Assembly (NCBI GenBank): GCA_003388555.1 | Contig: QQVD01000043.1 | Span: 124,001 to 188,000 of the forward strand | Direction: 5' to 3' | DNA from: Acidobacteriota bacterium | GTDB taxonomy: Bacteria; Acidobacteriota; Thermoanaerobaculia; Multivoradales; Multivoraceae | DNA length: 64,000 nt | In this document: positions 52,200 to 61,164 of the stretch, piece after piece | Position numbering within the stretch: position 1 is the first letter of the stretch | Layout of the letters: every line of letters starts with the position of its first letter | Notes under the pieces: generated by a model | Seen by the model: only the letters and a program-made list of their open reading frames with translations | The model's database searches: none | What the model was told of the DNA's origin: nothing | Translations under genes and position numbers: made by a program

Positions 52200-52733
52200 T
52201 CAGTCGCCGGGGCTCTCGAGCTCGGCGATCGCCGCCAGCACGTCGGCGGCCTGCTCGGCGGTCGAGGCCGAGGTGTCCCGCCACACCACGACTCCGTCAC
52301 GGATCAGGTAGGCCTGGCGCGAGGCGAAGCTGCCGCGCGACGGCACGCCGAACGCCTCCAGCACCCGCTTGTCGGTGTCGGCGATGAGGGTGAAGGGGAG
52401 GGAGTGCTTCTGCTTGAAGCGCTGCTGCGCCTCGACGTCGTCGGTCGACACGCCGACCACCCGGACGCCCTCTCTGGTCAGCCGCTCGTAGGCGTCGCGC
52501 AGGCTGCAGGCCTGCTTGGTGCAGCCCGGAGTGCCGGCCCTGGGGTAGAAGAAGACGAGGGTGTAGCCGTCGACGTAGAGATCGGCGAAGTCGACGGTCT
52601 CACCGCTGTCGGTCGTGGCTTCGATCCGCGGCGCCGGGGCGCCCACCGCGAGCTCGTCGGCCCGGGTCGGCAGCGCCAGGGCGCCGAGAGCGGAGAGAAG
52701 GGTCATCGACTTGCGAACGAGGCTGGGGCTCAT
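52200..52733 (-). CDS. Peroxiredoxin (BCP-type) with signal peptide
   Basis: A 177-residue thioredoxin-fold peroxidase. The peroxidatic Cys71 and resolving Cys76 are in GTPGCTKQACSLRD, the BCP/PrxQ arrangement with cysteines five residues apart. A short signal-like N-terminus (1-25) suggests export to the periplasm, where it would reduce peroxides with a thioredoxin-like partner. ATG at 52733 follows AGGAGA at 8 nt. It heads the run with the FAD monooxygenase and the DUF434 protein; protection against peroxide formed by an uncoupled monooxygenase is one possible link. Confidence 0.9.
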   Translation of the reverse strand: MSPSLVRKSMTLLSALGALALPTRADELAVGAPAPRIEATTDSGETVDFADLYVDGYTLVFFYPRAGTPGCTKQACSLRDAYERLTREGVRVVGVSTDDVEAQQRFKQKHSLPFTLIADTDKRVLEAFGVPSRGSFASRQAYLIRDGVVVWRDTSASTAEQAADVLAAIAELESPGD

Positions 52734-52799
52734 GGTGCGCTCTCCTGGGGTGAGTCGTGTGCGCGGCTCTTCGCCGCCGCCGCGGGAAGCGATGTCGGC

Positions 52800-55421
52800 T
52801 TACCCGGCGAGGCCTCGCGCCAGCGCCCGGAGCACGCGCGCCAGCTCACGCGAGCGCTGTGCCAGGACGGCGTCCTCAGGCAGTGACGACTCGACCTCGT
52901 CGGCCTGGCGCTGCAGCCGCGTCGCCAGGCTGCCGGCGTCGGCAGCGGCCGCATCCGGATCCGCGAGCGCCTGCTCGGTCTGCTCCAGCGACTGCTCGAT
53001 GGCAGCGGCGCGCGACCCGCCCAGGACTCCGGCGCGGGTCAGCTGCGACAGGTAGGCGCGCGCCACGACCGGGGTGTCGGGCCACTCGATGCGGCGCTGC
53101 ATCTGTGGGTTGAAGACGCCTGCGGGCAGCGAGGCGGCGGCGTCGAGCTCGGCCTGCGACAGATGCTCGCTGGGCACCAGCCGGAGGACGTCGAGGCCGC
53201 GGGCGATCTCGGTGGCGTAGACGTGGCCGTCGTGCCAGTAGGCCGACCAGTGACCGCCCATCAGCAGGTCCTCGGCGTCGATCGGGCCACGGTCGAAGAA
53301 GGCGATCTCGTAGGGGTTCGCCGAGTCGGTGAAGTCGAACACCGAGACGCCGCCCTGGTACCACGCCTGCACCATCACGTCGCGGCCCGGGATCGGCACC
53401 AGCGAGCCGTTGTGCGCGACACAGTTCTCGGTCTCGCTCTGCGGCGCCGGCAGCTTGTAGTAGCTGCGGAACTCGAGCTTGCCATCCTCGATGTCGAAGA
53501 TCGCGTTGGCTCCCCACTGCTTCGGGTCCGAGGCGCGGCAGCGCGGCCGCATGCCGCCTCCCCACTCGTCGGTGAAAACGACCTTGGTGCCGTCGTTGTT
53601 GAAGGTCGCCGAGTGCCAGTAGGCGAAGCCGGGGTCGAGCACCTGGTCGAGACGCACCGGGTTCACCGGGTCGGAGACGTCGAGCAGGATGCCGTTGCCC
53701 GAGCAGGCGCCGGCCGCCAGTCCGCGGTCGGGGAAGACCGTGATGTCGTGGCACTGGTTGGTCTCCGAGGTGCGCTGGGTGCCGGTGCCGTGGGCGCCGC
53801 CGCGCCAGAGGCCGGCGATGAAGCCGGTCTCGGGATCGGAGAAGATCCTCGGCCGGTTGACCACCCGCGCCCTGTCCGGCGCGGCGACTTCGACCTCGAT
53901 CACGTCGATGCTGAACAGGGCGGTGTCCTCGTCCTCGCCTGGAGGGGCGTCCGAGCAGCCTTCGAGCTCTTCGGCGCTGCGCACCGAGCTGGTGCCCGAG
54001 CCGTAGACGTAGAAGCGTCCTGCATCGTCTGGATCGTTGACCACGGTGTGGGTGTGGGAACCGCGACAGGTCTGCACCGCCGCGACCTGGCGCGGTAGCG
54101 ACAGGTCGCTGATGTCGAAGATGCGCACACCCCGGAAACGCTGGTCGCTGACCGGCTCGGCGACCCCCTGCAGGCCGCAGTCGAGGCGGCCGCGGGTCTG
54201 CTCGACCGACATGATCAGCAGGTCGCCGACCACCGAGACGTCGCCCTGGCCGCCCGGGCAGACCACCGCGGCGAGCAGCCGCGGATCGGTCGGATCCTCG
54301 ACGTTCCAGGTCTTGAAGCCGTGGAAGCTGCCCTCGAAGAGCACGTTGCCGCGGAAGGCGATGTCGGAGTTGGCGAAGTTGAGGATCGCCGAGGTGCGAG
54401 CCCGGCGCCGTCGCTCCTCGGCTTCGCGCCGCGCCCGGCTGCTCTCGGCCTCGGCTTCCGCCTCGCTCTCGTCCTCGTCTTCGCCCGCCGGCTCGGCGTC
54501 GTCCTCCGTTTCCGACATCGCCTCGGCCACCGGCTCGGCGCCACCGTCCTCGCTCTCGTCCTCCTCCTCGGGCGGGATCGGAACCCCTTGCGGCGCCTCG
54601 GGAGAGAAGAAGCCCGGCGGTTTCGGCAGCGCCGCCACCAGCTCGAGGTTCCAGGCGCTCTGCTCGGCGTCGTGGAAGCCGGCCGCGAGGCCGACCCGGG
54701 GATCGGGCGACAGCGCCGCCAGCATCGAGCCCATGCGGTCGATCTCGGCGCTCTGGTCGGCGACCACGTCGCTGGTGAAGGCGAAGACCGTCGATTCCTG
54801 AGCCGCGCCCGGCTGTTCCAGCAGGTCGTCGACCATCACCAGGGCGCCGCGATGGTGGGCGATCATCAGCTCGAGGAAGAGGCGATCGAAGTCCGGGCCC
54901 TGCGCCGCGGCGAGCTGAGCCATTTCCGCCGCCGTCAGCATGCCGGGCATCAGGTGCTCGCCGTCGTCGCCGTGCCCGTCGTGCCGTCCGCCGTGGCCGG
55001 CGTGTCCCGAGGCCTCATCCGCCGAGAGGGGGTCGGGCGCCTGCTCGCCTCGTTCGCGCAGCCAGTCCTGCATCATGCTGATCTCGTCCTCCTGGGAGAG
55101 CTCGATCCTCTGGCCAAGCGCCCGCATCTCAGGGTTCTGGGTGCGCTCGTCGATCAGCTCGGTCATCTCGAGCGCTTGGGCGTGGTGGGCGATCATGCCC
55201 TGCATGAACGCGACGTCGGCGGCGGTGTAGAGGATGCTCGCCAGGTCCGATGCCGTCTCGGGGGTGATGATGCGGCTCGGCTCGCCCGGGGCACCGGGTT
55301 GCACGATCGGCGGAGGATCGTCGCCCTGGACCTGGGCCAGGCTCCCGGCGAGAGTGCCGCCGGCGAGGGCCATTGCGAGCGTGAGCAGGAGGGTGGGGGT
55401 TGCGGAGGCTGTGGACGACAC
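52800..55421 (-). CDS. DUF305-LVIVD beta-propeller fusion protein
   Basis: An 873-residue exported protein. GTG at 55421 is preferred (GGGAG 7 nt upstream, then a signal peptide at about 1-33); TTG at 55442 is in frame further out. Two DUF305/ferritin-like halves carry FMQGMIAHHAQALEM (about 72-86) and LMIAHHRGALVM (about 185), with a His/Gly-rich loop HAGHGGRHDGHGDDGEH between, suggesting metal binding. A very acidic linker (about 285-345) leads to a six- or seven-bladed LVIVD-type propeller (about 350-780, for example GVRIFDISDLSLP, VSVFDFTDSANP). A helical tail ends the protein. Copper handling is the usual guess for DUF305; function unproven. Confidence 0.85.
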   Translation of the reverse strand: MSSTASATPTLLLTLAMALAGGTLAGSLAQVQGDDPPPIVQPGAPGEPSRIITPETASDLASILYTAADVAFMQGMIAHHAQALEMTELIDERTQNPEMRALGQRIELSQEDEISMMQDWLRERGEQAPDPLSADEASGHAGHGGRHDGHGDDGEHLMPGMLTAAEMAQLAAAQGPDFDRLFLELMIAHHRGALVMVDDLLEQPGAAQESTVFAFTSDVVADQSAEIDRMGSMLAALSPDPRVGLAAGFHDAEQSAWNLELVAALPKPPGFFSPEAPQGVPIPPEEEDESEDGGAEPVAEAMSETEDDAEPAGEDEDESEAEAEAESSRARREAEERRRRARTSAILNFANSDIAFRGNVLFEGSFHGFKTWNVEDPTDPRLLAAVVCPGGQGDVSVVGDLLIMSVEQTRGRLDCGLQGVAEPVSDQRFRGVRIFDISDLSLPRQVAAVQTCRGSHTHTVVNDPDDAGRFYVYGSGTSSVRSAEELEGCSDAPPGEDEDTALFSIDVIEVEVAAPDRARVVNRPRIFSDPETGFIAGLWRGGAHGTGTQRTSETNQCHDITVFPDRGLAAGACSGNGILLDVSDPVNPVRLDQVLDPGFAYWHSATFNNDGTKVVFTDEWGGGMRPRCRASDPKQWGANAIFDIEDGKLEFRSYYKLPAPQSETENCVAHNGSLVPIPGRDVMVQAWYQGGVSVFDFTDSANPYEIAFFDRGPIDAEDLLMGGHWSAYWHDGHVYATEIARGLDVLRLVPSEHLSQAELDAAASLPAGVFNPQMQRRIEWPDTPVVARAYLSQLTRAGVLGGSRAAAIEQSLEQTEQALADPDAAAADAGSLATRLQRQADEVESSLPEDAVLAQRSRELARVLRALARGLAG

Positions 55422-55592
55422 GGAGATCTCCCGTCGGTGCAATGGGCGCGGGCATGGGTCCCGGGCCTCGGGTGCTGCGTCGCTGCGCCGGCGACGGCCT
55501 TCGGATCGCTGCAGTCTGGCACGGTCCCGGTGCCGAAGCCGAGACGAACGCTACAGTCCGCGTCGGACTCCGAGAATTCCGGGAGGAGTGGG

Positions 55593-56402
55593 ATGAACGC
55601 ACAGTCGGGACCACCGAACGACGTAGATGAAGCCGGCCGCCTGGCGGTCTGCCTGGTGCTCGGCGCCGGTGCCGGGGTCGGCGGCCACGTCGCGGCGCGC
55701 TTCGCCCGCGAGGGTCACCACGCGGTGCTGATCCGGCGCAGCGACCAGGAGGGCCTGGACCGGCTGGTCGGCGGCATAGAGGACGAAGGAGGGCGAGCTT
55801 CGGGGTTCCTGCTCGATGCCTCCCGGCCCGACACGATCGAGCAGTGCGTCGAGCGGGTCGAGGCCGAGATCGGCCCGATCGCCGTCGCGGTGTTCAACCT
55901 GGGAGCGCAGATCGGCCACCGTCCGCTGCAGGACACCAGCTACAAGGCCTTCGAGCTCGGCTGGCGCCTGGCGACCTTCGCGCTGTTCCGCCTCGCCACC
56001 GCGGTGGTGCCGCGCATGGTCGAGCGCGGTGGCGGCACCCTGCTGGTCACCTCGTCGACCGCGGCGATGCGCGGCAACCCGGGACAGCACGCCCACGCCG
56101 CCGCGATGGGCGGGCGGCGCATGCTGTGCCAGAGCCTCAACGCCGAGTTCGCCAGCCAGGGCGTGCACGTGGCGCACATCGTCGTCGACGGCGCCGTCGA
56201 CGCCCCAGACACCCTGGGCAAGATGCTCGGTCCCGAGCGTTTCGAAGCTCTGCGCGAGCAGAGGGGCGGCGCGCACGACGGTCTGCTGCTGCCGTCCGCG
56301 ATCGCCGAGACCTTCTTCCAGATCGCCCGCCAGCACCGCTCGGCGTGGACCCACGAGCTCGATCTGCGGGCGCACTCCGACCAGGCGTGGTGGAACACCT
56401 GA
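55593..56402 (+). CDS. Atypical SDR-fold protein lacking the Tyr/Lys pair
   Basis: A 269-residue Rossmann-fold protein of the SDR superfamily. The cofactor loop is LGAGAGVGGH (23-32), and SSTAAMRG (154-161) and GVHVAHIVVDGAVD match an SDR subgroup. Where Tyr-xxx-Lys is expected the sequence is His168-AAA-Met172 (HAHAAAMGG), so classical hydride-transfer catalysis is doubtful; NNAG is also replaced by NLGAQ. ATG at 55593 follows GGGAGGAG. The next gene starts inside its last codons. It could be a binding or regulatory SDR, or use other residues. Confidence 0.85.
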   Translation: MNAQSGPPNDVDEAGRLAVCLVLGAGAGVGGHVAARFAREGHHAVLIRRSDQEGLDRLVGGIEDEGGRASGFLLDASRPDTIEQCVERVEAEIGPIAVAVFNLGAQIGHRPLQDTSYKAFELGWRLATFALFRLATAVVPRMVERGGGTLLVTSSTAAMRGNPGQHAHAAAMGGRRMLCQSLNAEFASQGVHVAHIVVDGAVDAPDTLGKMLGPERFEALREQRGGAHDGLLLPSAIAETFFQIARQHRSAWTHELDLRAHSDQAWWNT

Positions 56403-57295
56403 ACCGACTGAACCGGGTCCCAGCGCTCGTCGCGCTGGCGCTTCTGCTGCTCGCCGGTTGCGGCCGCGACGAGGTGGTCTTCCAGCAGCGCTCCGAATAC
56501 CAGCAGGTGCTGGTGACCGAGGGTCGCGAAGGGGTGCGCACTCTGCGCTTCGGCAGTCGTCGCGGCGCGGTGCAGAGCCGGGTGGTCGTCGGCGATCCTC
56601 TCGACCTGAGGGTTCCCTACGTGCGCGCGGCGATGGCGGGCCTCGCCTTCCTCGAGCCACCGCTGGACGACTTCGGCACCCGCTCGTTGTCGGTGCTGGT
56701 CGTCGGCCTCGGCGGTGGGTCGATCCCGATGTACCTGCACCAGGTGCTGCCGGCGGCGCAGATCGACGTCGCCGAGCTCGATCCGCTGGTCGTGCAGGTG
56801 GCGGACGAGTGGTTCGGGCTGCGAGAGGACGAGCGCCTGCGCATCCGGGTCGGCGACGGTCGCGAGTGGATCGAGCAGGCGGCGGCACGTGCGGCGCCGC
56901 GCTACGACCTGATCGTGCTCGACGCCTACGGCGAACGCGAGGTGCCTCCGGCGCTGACCACGCTCGAGTTCCTGCGGGCGGTGCGCGGCGTCCTCGCGCC
57001 GGGCGGTGTGGTGGTCGCGAATCTCTGGGGCGGGCGCTCGAACCCGCTCTACCCGAGCATGCTCCGCACCTACGGCGAGGTCTTCGGGCAGGTGCACGAG
57101 CTGGCGGTGCCGGCGCGGTCGAACCGCATCGTGGTGGCCCTGGACTCACCCACGGCCGCACCTCGCGAGCTCGAGCGCCGGGCCGCACACCTGGCGCGCA
57201 CACTGCCCGGACGCCTCGGTCTCGAGGAGCTCTTCCGCGGCGATTCCCGGGTCGACCCCGAGGACCTGCGCGGTGAGGTGTTGCGCGACGGCTGA
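56390..57295 (+). CDS. Spermidine-synthase-like methyltransferase-fold lipoprotein
   Basis: A 301-residue protein. GTG at 56390 (or 56387) starts a lipoprotein signal ending LLLLAGCG with Cys24 as the acylation site. After it comes a spermidine synthase/SAM-methyltransferase fold: LVVGLGGGSIPMYLHQVLP for nucleotide binding, VAELDPLVVQVA with the ribose-binding acidic residue, GDGREWIEQ, and YDLIVLDAYG with the catalytic-region Asp. The N-terminal beta domain is shortened relative to true spermidine synthases. It overlaps the SDR gene by 13 nt and has a poor ribosome-binding site, so coupled translation is likely. A SAM-type fold behind a lipobox is odd, because its usual substrate is cytoplasmic. 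Confidence 0.78.
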   Translation: MEHLNRLNRVPALVALALLLLAGCGRDEVVFQQRSEYQQVLVTEGREGVRTLRFGSRRGAVQSRVVVGDPLDLRVPYVRAAMAGLAFLEPPLDDFGTRSLSVLVVGLGGGSIPMYLHQVLPAAQIDVAELDPLVVQVADEWFGLREDERLRIRVGDGREWIEQAAARAAPRYDLIVLDAYGEREVPPALTTLEFLRAVRGVLAPGGVVVANLWGGRSNPLYPSMLRTYGEVFGQVHELAVPARSNRIVVALDSPTAAPRELERRAAHLARTLPGRLGLEELFRGDSRVDPEDLRGEVLRDG

Positions 57296-57420
57296 CCGGG
57301 GCTCGCCAAGCGGCGCGCAGGAAACGAACCGCCGGTCGCCTGCGTCCAACCGCTCGAACCCAGGGCTCGACCCGATCTGCTCACAGGTCTTCATCGTCCT
57401 TCCCCATCCGGAGTCACCAT

Positions 57421-59058
57421 ATGCCTCATATGCCTCATATGCCTCTCAGCTCTTCCTCTCGACGTCGTCTGTTCGATCTCCTTCCGGTGGTGTTCTTCAC
57501 CGCTTCGACGCTGGCGCTCGCCGTCGCCGCGGCCGCCCAGCCCAGCGGCGACGACGAGTCGATGCAGGAGGGCTCGAAGAAGCCCGCCATGCAGTCTTCC
57601 CAGCTGCCCGAGCGCAAGCTGCCGGCCGACATGGCGATGACGAAGAGCGCCGAGGTCACCATCCTCGGCCAGCGCGTGCCCTACGACGTGACGATCGGCA
57701 CCCAGCCGGTCTACGGCGACGACGGAGTGGCGGTGGCGTCGCTGCACTACACCTTCTACGAGCGCACCGACGTCACCGATCCAGAGGCGAAGGCGCGGCG
57801 GCCGCTCTTCATCTCGTTCAACGGCGGTCCCGGGTCCGGCTCGCTCTGGATGCATCTCGGCTACACCTCGCCGAAGCTGCTGGTGATCGACGACGAGGGC
57901 TATCCGGTGCAACCGTACGGCGTGCGCGACAACCCGCACTCGATCCTCGACGTCGCCGACATCGTCTTCGTCAATCCGGTGAACACCGGCTTCTCGCGCA
58001 TCCTCGACGAGAAGGCGGACCGCAAGAAGTTCTTCGGCGTCGAGGCGGACATCGTCTATCTGGCCGACTGGATCGACGTCTTCGTCTCGCGCCACGAGCG
58101 CTGGCGCTCGCCCAAGTACCTGATCGGCGAGAGCTACGGCACCACCCGGGTCTCCGGGCTCGCCGGCGCGCTGCAGGACCGTCACTGGATGTTCCTGAAC
58201 GGCGTCATCCTGGTCTCGCCGACCGGTCTCGGTCTCGCCGCGGAAGGCCCCGCGCCGCGCTCGCCCGTGCTCAAGCTGCCGTACTACGCCGCCGCGGCCC
58301 ACTACCACGGCCAGCTCGCCCCCGAGCTGCAGTCTCAGGATCTCGAGCAGTACCTCGCCGAGGTCGAGGAGTTCACCCTCGACGAGTACCTGCCGGCGCT
58401 CAGCCGCGGCGGCTTCCTCGACGCCGAGCGCCGGGCGGAGATCGCTCGCCAGGTGGCGCGCTACGCAGGACTCGACGAGCAGTACGTGCTCGACCACAAC
58501 CTCGCGGTACCGGAGTCGGCCTTCTGGAAGGAGCTGCTGCGCGAGCAGGGCTACACCATCGGCCGCCTCGATTCGCGCTACCTCGGCGTCGACGGCAGGA
58601 ACGCCGGCGAGCGCTACGACTACCCGGCCGAGCTGACCTCGTGGAACCACGCCTTCGCGCCGGCGATCAACCACTACCTGCGCGACGAGCTCGGCTTCGA
58701 GACCGACCTGCAGTACTACCTGTTCGGGCCGGTGCATCCGTGGGAGGGCCGCGACGAGTTCGACGTCGCCGAGGAGCTGCGCCGGGCCATGGCGCAGAAT
58801 CCGTACCTGCACGTGATGGTGCAGTCGGGCTACTACGACGGCGCCACCGACTACTTCACCGCCAAGTACGTGCTGTGGAACATGGACCGCAGCGGGCGCC
58901 TGCGCGATCGCATGCGCTTCGAGGGCTACCGCAGCGGCCACATGATGTACCTGCGGCGCGAGGACCTCGAGACCTCGAACCAGCACATCCGCGACTTCAT
59001 CGAGGCGAGCACGCCGGCCGAGGGCCAGCCGGCCAGCTACGGGCGGGTGAACCAGTAG
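57421..59058 (+). CDS. S10 family serine carboxypeptidase-like protein
   Basis: A 545-residue exported protein. After a signal peptide (about 15-40), the S10 fold shows FISFNGGPGSGSLWMHLG (oxyanion region, about 136-153), the nucleophile Ser238 in GESYGTTR, Asp473 in GYYDGATDYF and His507 in RSGHMMYL. S10 enzymes remove C-terminal residues at acidic pH; bacterial members of this type are common in Acidobacteriota. The start is ambiguous: ATGCCTCAT is repeated so that ATGs occur at 57421, 57430 and 57439. GGAG 7 nt upstream favours the first. It follows the lipoprotein gene by 125 bp. Confidence 0.9.
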   Translation: MPHMPHMPLSSSSRRRLFDLLPVVFFTASTLALAVAAAAQPSGDDESMQEGSKKPAMQSSQLPERKLPADMAMTKSAEVTILGQRVPYDVTIGTQPVYGDDGVAVASLHYTFYERTDVTDPEAKARRPLFISFNGGPGSGSLWMHLGYTSPKLLVIDDEGYPVQPYGVRDNPHSILDVADIVFVNPVNTGFSRILDEKADRKKFFGVEADIVYLADWIDVFVSRHERWRSPKYLIGESYGTTRVSGLAGALQDRHWMFLNGVILVSPTGLGLAAEGPAPRSPVLKLPYYAAAAHYHGQLAPELQSQDLEQYLAEVEEFTLDEYLPALSRGGFLDAERRAEIARQVARYAGLDEQYVLDHNLAVPESAFWKELLREQGYTIGRLDSRYLGVDGRNAGERYDYPAELTSWNHAFAPAINHYLRDELGFETDLQYYLFGPVHPWEGRDEFDVAEELRRAMAQNPYLHVMVQSGYYDGATDYFTAKYVLWNMDRSGRLRDRMRFEGYRSGHMMYLRREDLETSNQHIRDFIEASTPAEGQPASYGRVNQ

Positions 59059-59086
59059 AGCACGGCCGCGCAGCGCCGGCGGCGGC

Positions 59087-60196
59087 TCAGTCCCCCGTCG
59101 GCGCGGCTGCGACGTAGAGCGCGGCCAGCCGTTCGAGCAGCGGCGCCAGCGCTCCGCTGTTGGTGTTGGTGATCAGGGCGATGGCGACGCCCTGCTCGGG
59201 CTGGTACCAGAGGTCGGCGGTCGCGCCGACGTGGCTGCCGCCGTGGCCCTTGAAACGGTGGCCCGCGAGGTCCTGGTCCTGCCAGCCGATGCCGTAGCCG
59301 GTGCTCTCACCGGAGTCGGTCTGCATCGCGGTGGCGAAGCGCTCGGTCGTGCTCCTCGGCACCAGGCGCCCCTGCCACATCGCATGGGCGAAGCGCACCA
59401 GGTCCTCGGCCGAGGAGAGCAGCCCGGCCGAGGGCCAGGCGTCGCTCTGGTCGATCGCAGGGGTGTTGAGGTGGCCGGTCGAGGTGGTGACGTACGCCTG
59501 GGCGCGGTGCGCCACGAGGGGAGTCGCTCGATCGGGCAGCGTGTCGTGCAGGTCGAGCGGCCTCAGCACCCGCTCCTGCAGCAGCTCGAGGAAGGGCTTC
59601 CCGGCGGCGCCCTCGATGGCGGCGCCGACGAGGTTCCAGCCGAAGCTCGAGTACTCGAAGCGCTCTCCGGGCGGGAAGAGCAGCTCGCGGTCGCGAAACT
59701 TCTCGAGTGCCTCGGTGACCGAGGCGTAGTGCCGCCGGTTGACGAACTCCGCCGGCTGGTAGTGGGGCATACCGGAGAGGTGTCCCGCGAGCTGGCGCAG
59801 CGTCATCGGATGGCTCTTGGCCGGGAAGCCGGGCACGTAGGTCCGCACCGGGACGTCGAGGTCGAGCGTCTCCTCCTCGACCAGCAGGGCGAGCAGCGAC
59901 GCGGTGAAGGTCTTCGTGATGCTGCCGATGCGCATCCGCGTCGCGGGAGTCGTAGCGACAGCATGCTCGAGGTTGCACTGCCCCAGGGCGGCGGAGAAGA
60001 CGATCTCGCCGCGCACCAGTACGGCGGCCTGCAGGCCAGGCAGCCTGCCCTCGACCAGCGCCTTCTCGGTCAGGGCCTGGGCCCGCGCGGCGCGGCCATC
60101 CTGGCCGCTCGCCGCATGGGCTCCGAGAAGGAAGAGAAGGCTCAAGAGACTCAGGAAGCGGACGGGGAATCGGTGGAGCGGCATCGACCATCTCAT
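59087..60196 (-). CDS. Serine hydrolase (beta-lactamase/class C, penicillin-binding fold)
   Basis: A 369-residue exported protein. A signal peptide (about 8-31) precedes the fold. Motif 1 is Ser92-x-x-Lys95 in GSITKTF, motif 2 is EYSSFGWN (Tyr-Ser-Ser in place of the usual Tyr-x-Asn) and motif 3 is HGGSHVG (His-x-Gly). This set fits the esterase/D-peptidase/beta-lactamase-like group rather than a specialised antibiotic resistance enzyme. ATG at 60196 is chosen because the signal peptide follows; a second ATG lies at 60184. It is convergent with the S10 carboxypeptidase (28-bp gap). Confidence 0.88.
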   Translation of the reverse strand: MRWSMPLHRFPVRFLSLLSLLFLLGAHAASGQDGRAARAQALTEKALVEGRLPGLQAAVLVRGEIVFSAALGQCNLEHAVATTPATRMRIGSITKTFTASLLALLVEEETLDLDVPVRTYVPGFPAKSHPMTLRQLAGHLSGMPHYQPAEFVNRRHYASVTEALEKFRDRELLFPPGERFEYSSFGWNLVGAAIEGAAGKPFLELLQERVLRPLDLHDTLPDRATPLVAHRAQAYVTTSTGHLNTPAIDQSDAWPSAGLLSSAEDLVRFAHAMWQGRLVPRSTTERFATAMQTDSGESTGYGIGWQDQDLAGHRFKGHGGSHVGATADLWYQPEQGVAIALITNTNSGALAPLLERLAALYVAAAPTGD

Positions 60197-60294
60197 GCGC
60201 CGAGCGTGCACTGGCCGCGCTCGCCGGGCAAGCGGCGTGCGGTGAGCGGGGCCTGCTGGGTTGCGAACGGGACTGCGTCGCCTCGCGGGTCTGA

Positions 60295-61164
60295 TCACTC
60301 CGCGTCCGGGAACCGGTAGCGTCTGCTCCGGCGGAGCACCGTCCCGTCGCGCAGCTCGATCTCCGCGTCGCCCTTGGCCAGCGGCCGCTCCGCGACGACC
60401 CGTTCCCGGTTGACGAGGCTCGAACGGTGGATGCGCACGAAACCCTGGGCGGCGAGCCGGCGGGCCAGCTCGGTGAGGCTGCCGCGCATCAGCAGCCAGC
60501 GTTCGCCGACGTGCAGCCGCACGTACGAGCCGTCGGCCGAGATCCAGTCGACGTCCGCGACGTCGACGAAGCGCGTCGATCCCCGCGAGCGGATCTCGAG
60601 GCGCGGCGAGGGCACCTCGGGCTCGACCGGAGCTGCCGGAGGGTTGGAGCGCGGCCGCAGAGCGAGGGTTCGTGCACCGAGGATTCGCGGGCCGAGAGCC
60701 AGGAGCACGCCGTAGAGCAGCAGGCAGACGAGGAAGAAGTCGCCGACCTCGACCCAGAAGGCATGCTGCAATCCGCCGAGGGTGAGCTCCTCCCCATGCG
60801 TCACAAGCCTGAACGCGGCCAGGTAGTGGAGATAGGCAGTCGCCGCCAGCAGCGCCGCCGCGATGTGACGCGGCGCGTTCGCTCGATTCGCAGGGAACTC
60901 GCGGCCGAACACCGAGACGGCCCAGGCCATTGGTACCCAGGGAGCCCAGGCGACGAGGTTCAGCCACAGCAGCGACAGCGGCTCGGGGCGCTGGTCGGCG
61001 AGTCGCTGCCGCAGGTAGATCTGTGCGGCGGAGAGCACGGCGGCCACGGCGCAGGCGGTGGTGAACCCGAGCAGGGCCCGTAGCGACGACCTCGAAGCGA
61101 CCGTCAGGAGCGGGAGGCGGGTGGAGGTGAGGCTCATCGGCACGGCGGAGGTCCTCTGGGTCAT
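60295..61164 (-). CDS. Membrane-bound LytTR transcriptional regulator
   Basis: A 289-residue protein with four TM helices over about 28-165 and a C-terminal LytTR DNA-binding domain (about 190-285). The latter shows RFVDVADVDWISADGSYVRLHV, RGSLTELARRL, GFVRIHRSSLVNRERV and GTVLRRSRRYR, all typical. Such regulators often control adjacent transport genes; the divergent permease gene starts 123 bp away. ATG at 61164 lacks a strong ribosome-binding site, and an internal ATG at 61137 is possible. The short intergenic region has a 10-bp direct repeat (GGCGACGAAG at 61169 and 61212) and an inverted repeat (61169-61185) that may be its operator. Confidence 0.88.
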   Translation of the reverse strand: MTQRTSAVPMSLTSTRLPLLTVASRSSLRALLGFTTACAVAAVLSAAQIYLRQRLADQRPEPLSLLWLNLVAWAPWVPMAWAVSVFGREFPANRANAPRHIAAALLAATAYLHYLAAFRLVTHGEELTLGGLQHAFWVEVGDFFLVCLLLYGVLLALGPRILGARTLALRPRSNPPAAPVEPEVPSPRLEIRSRGSTRFVDVADVDWISADGSYVRLHVGERWLLMRGSLTELARRLAAQGFVRIHRSSLVNRERVVAERPLAKGDAEIELRDGTVLRRSRRYRFPDAE

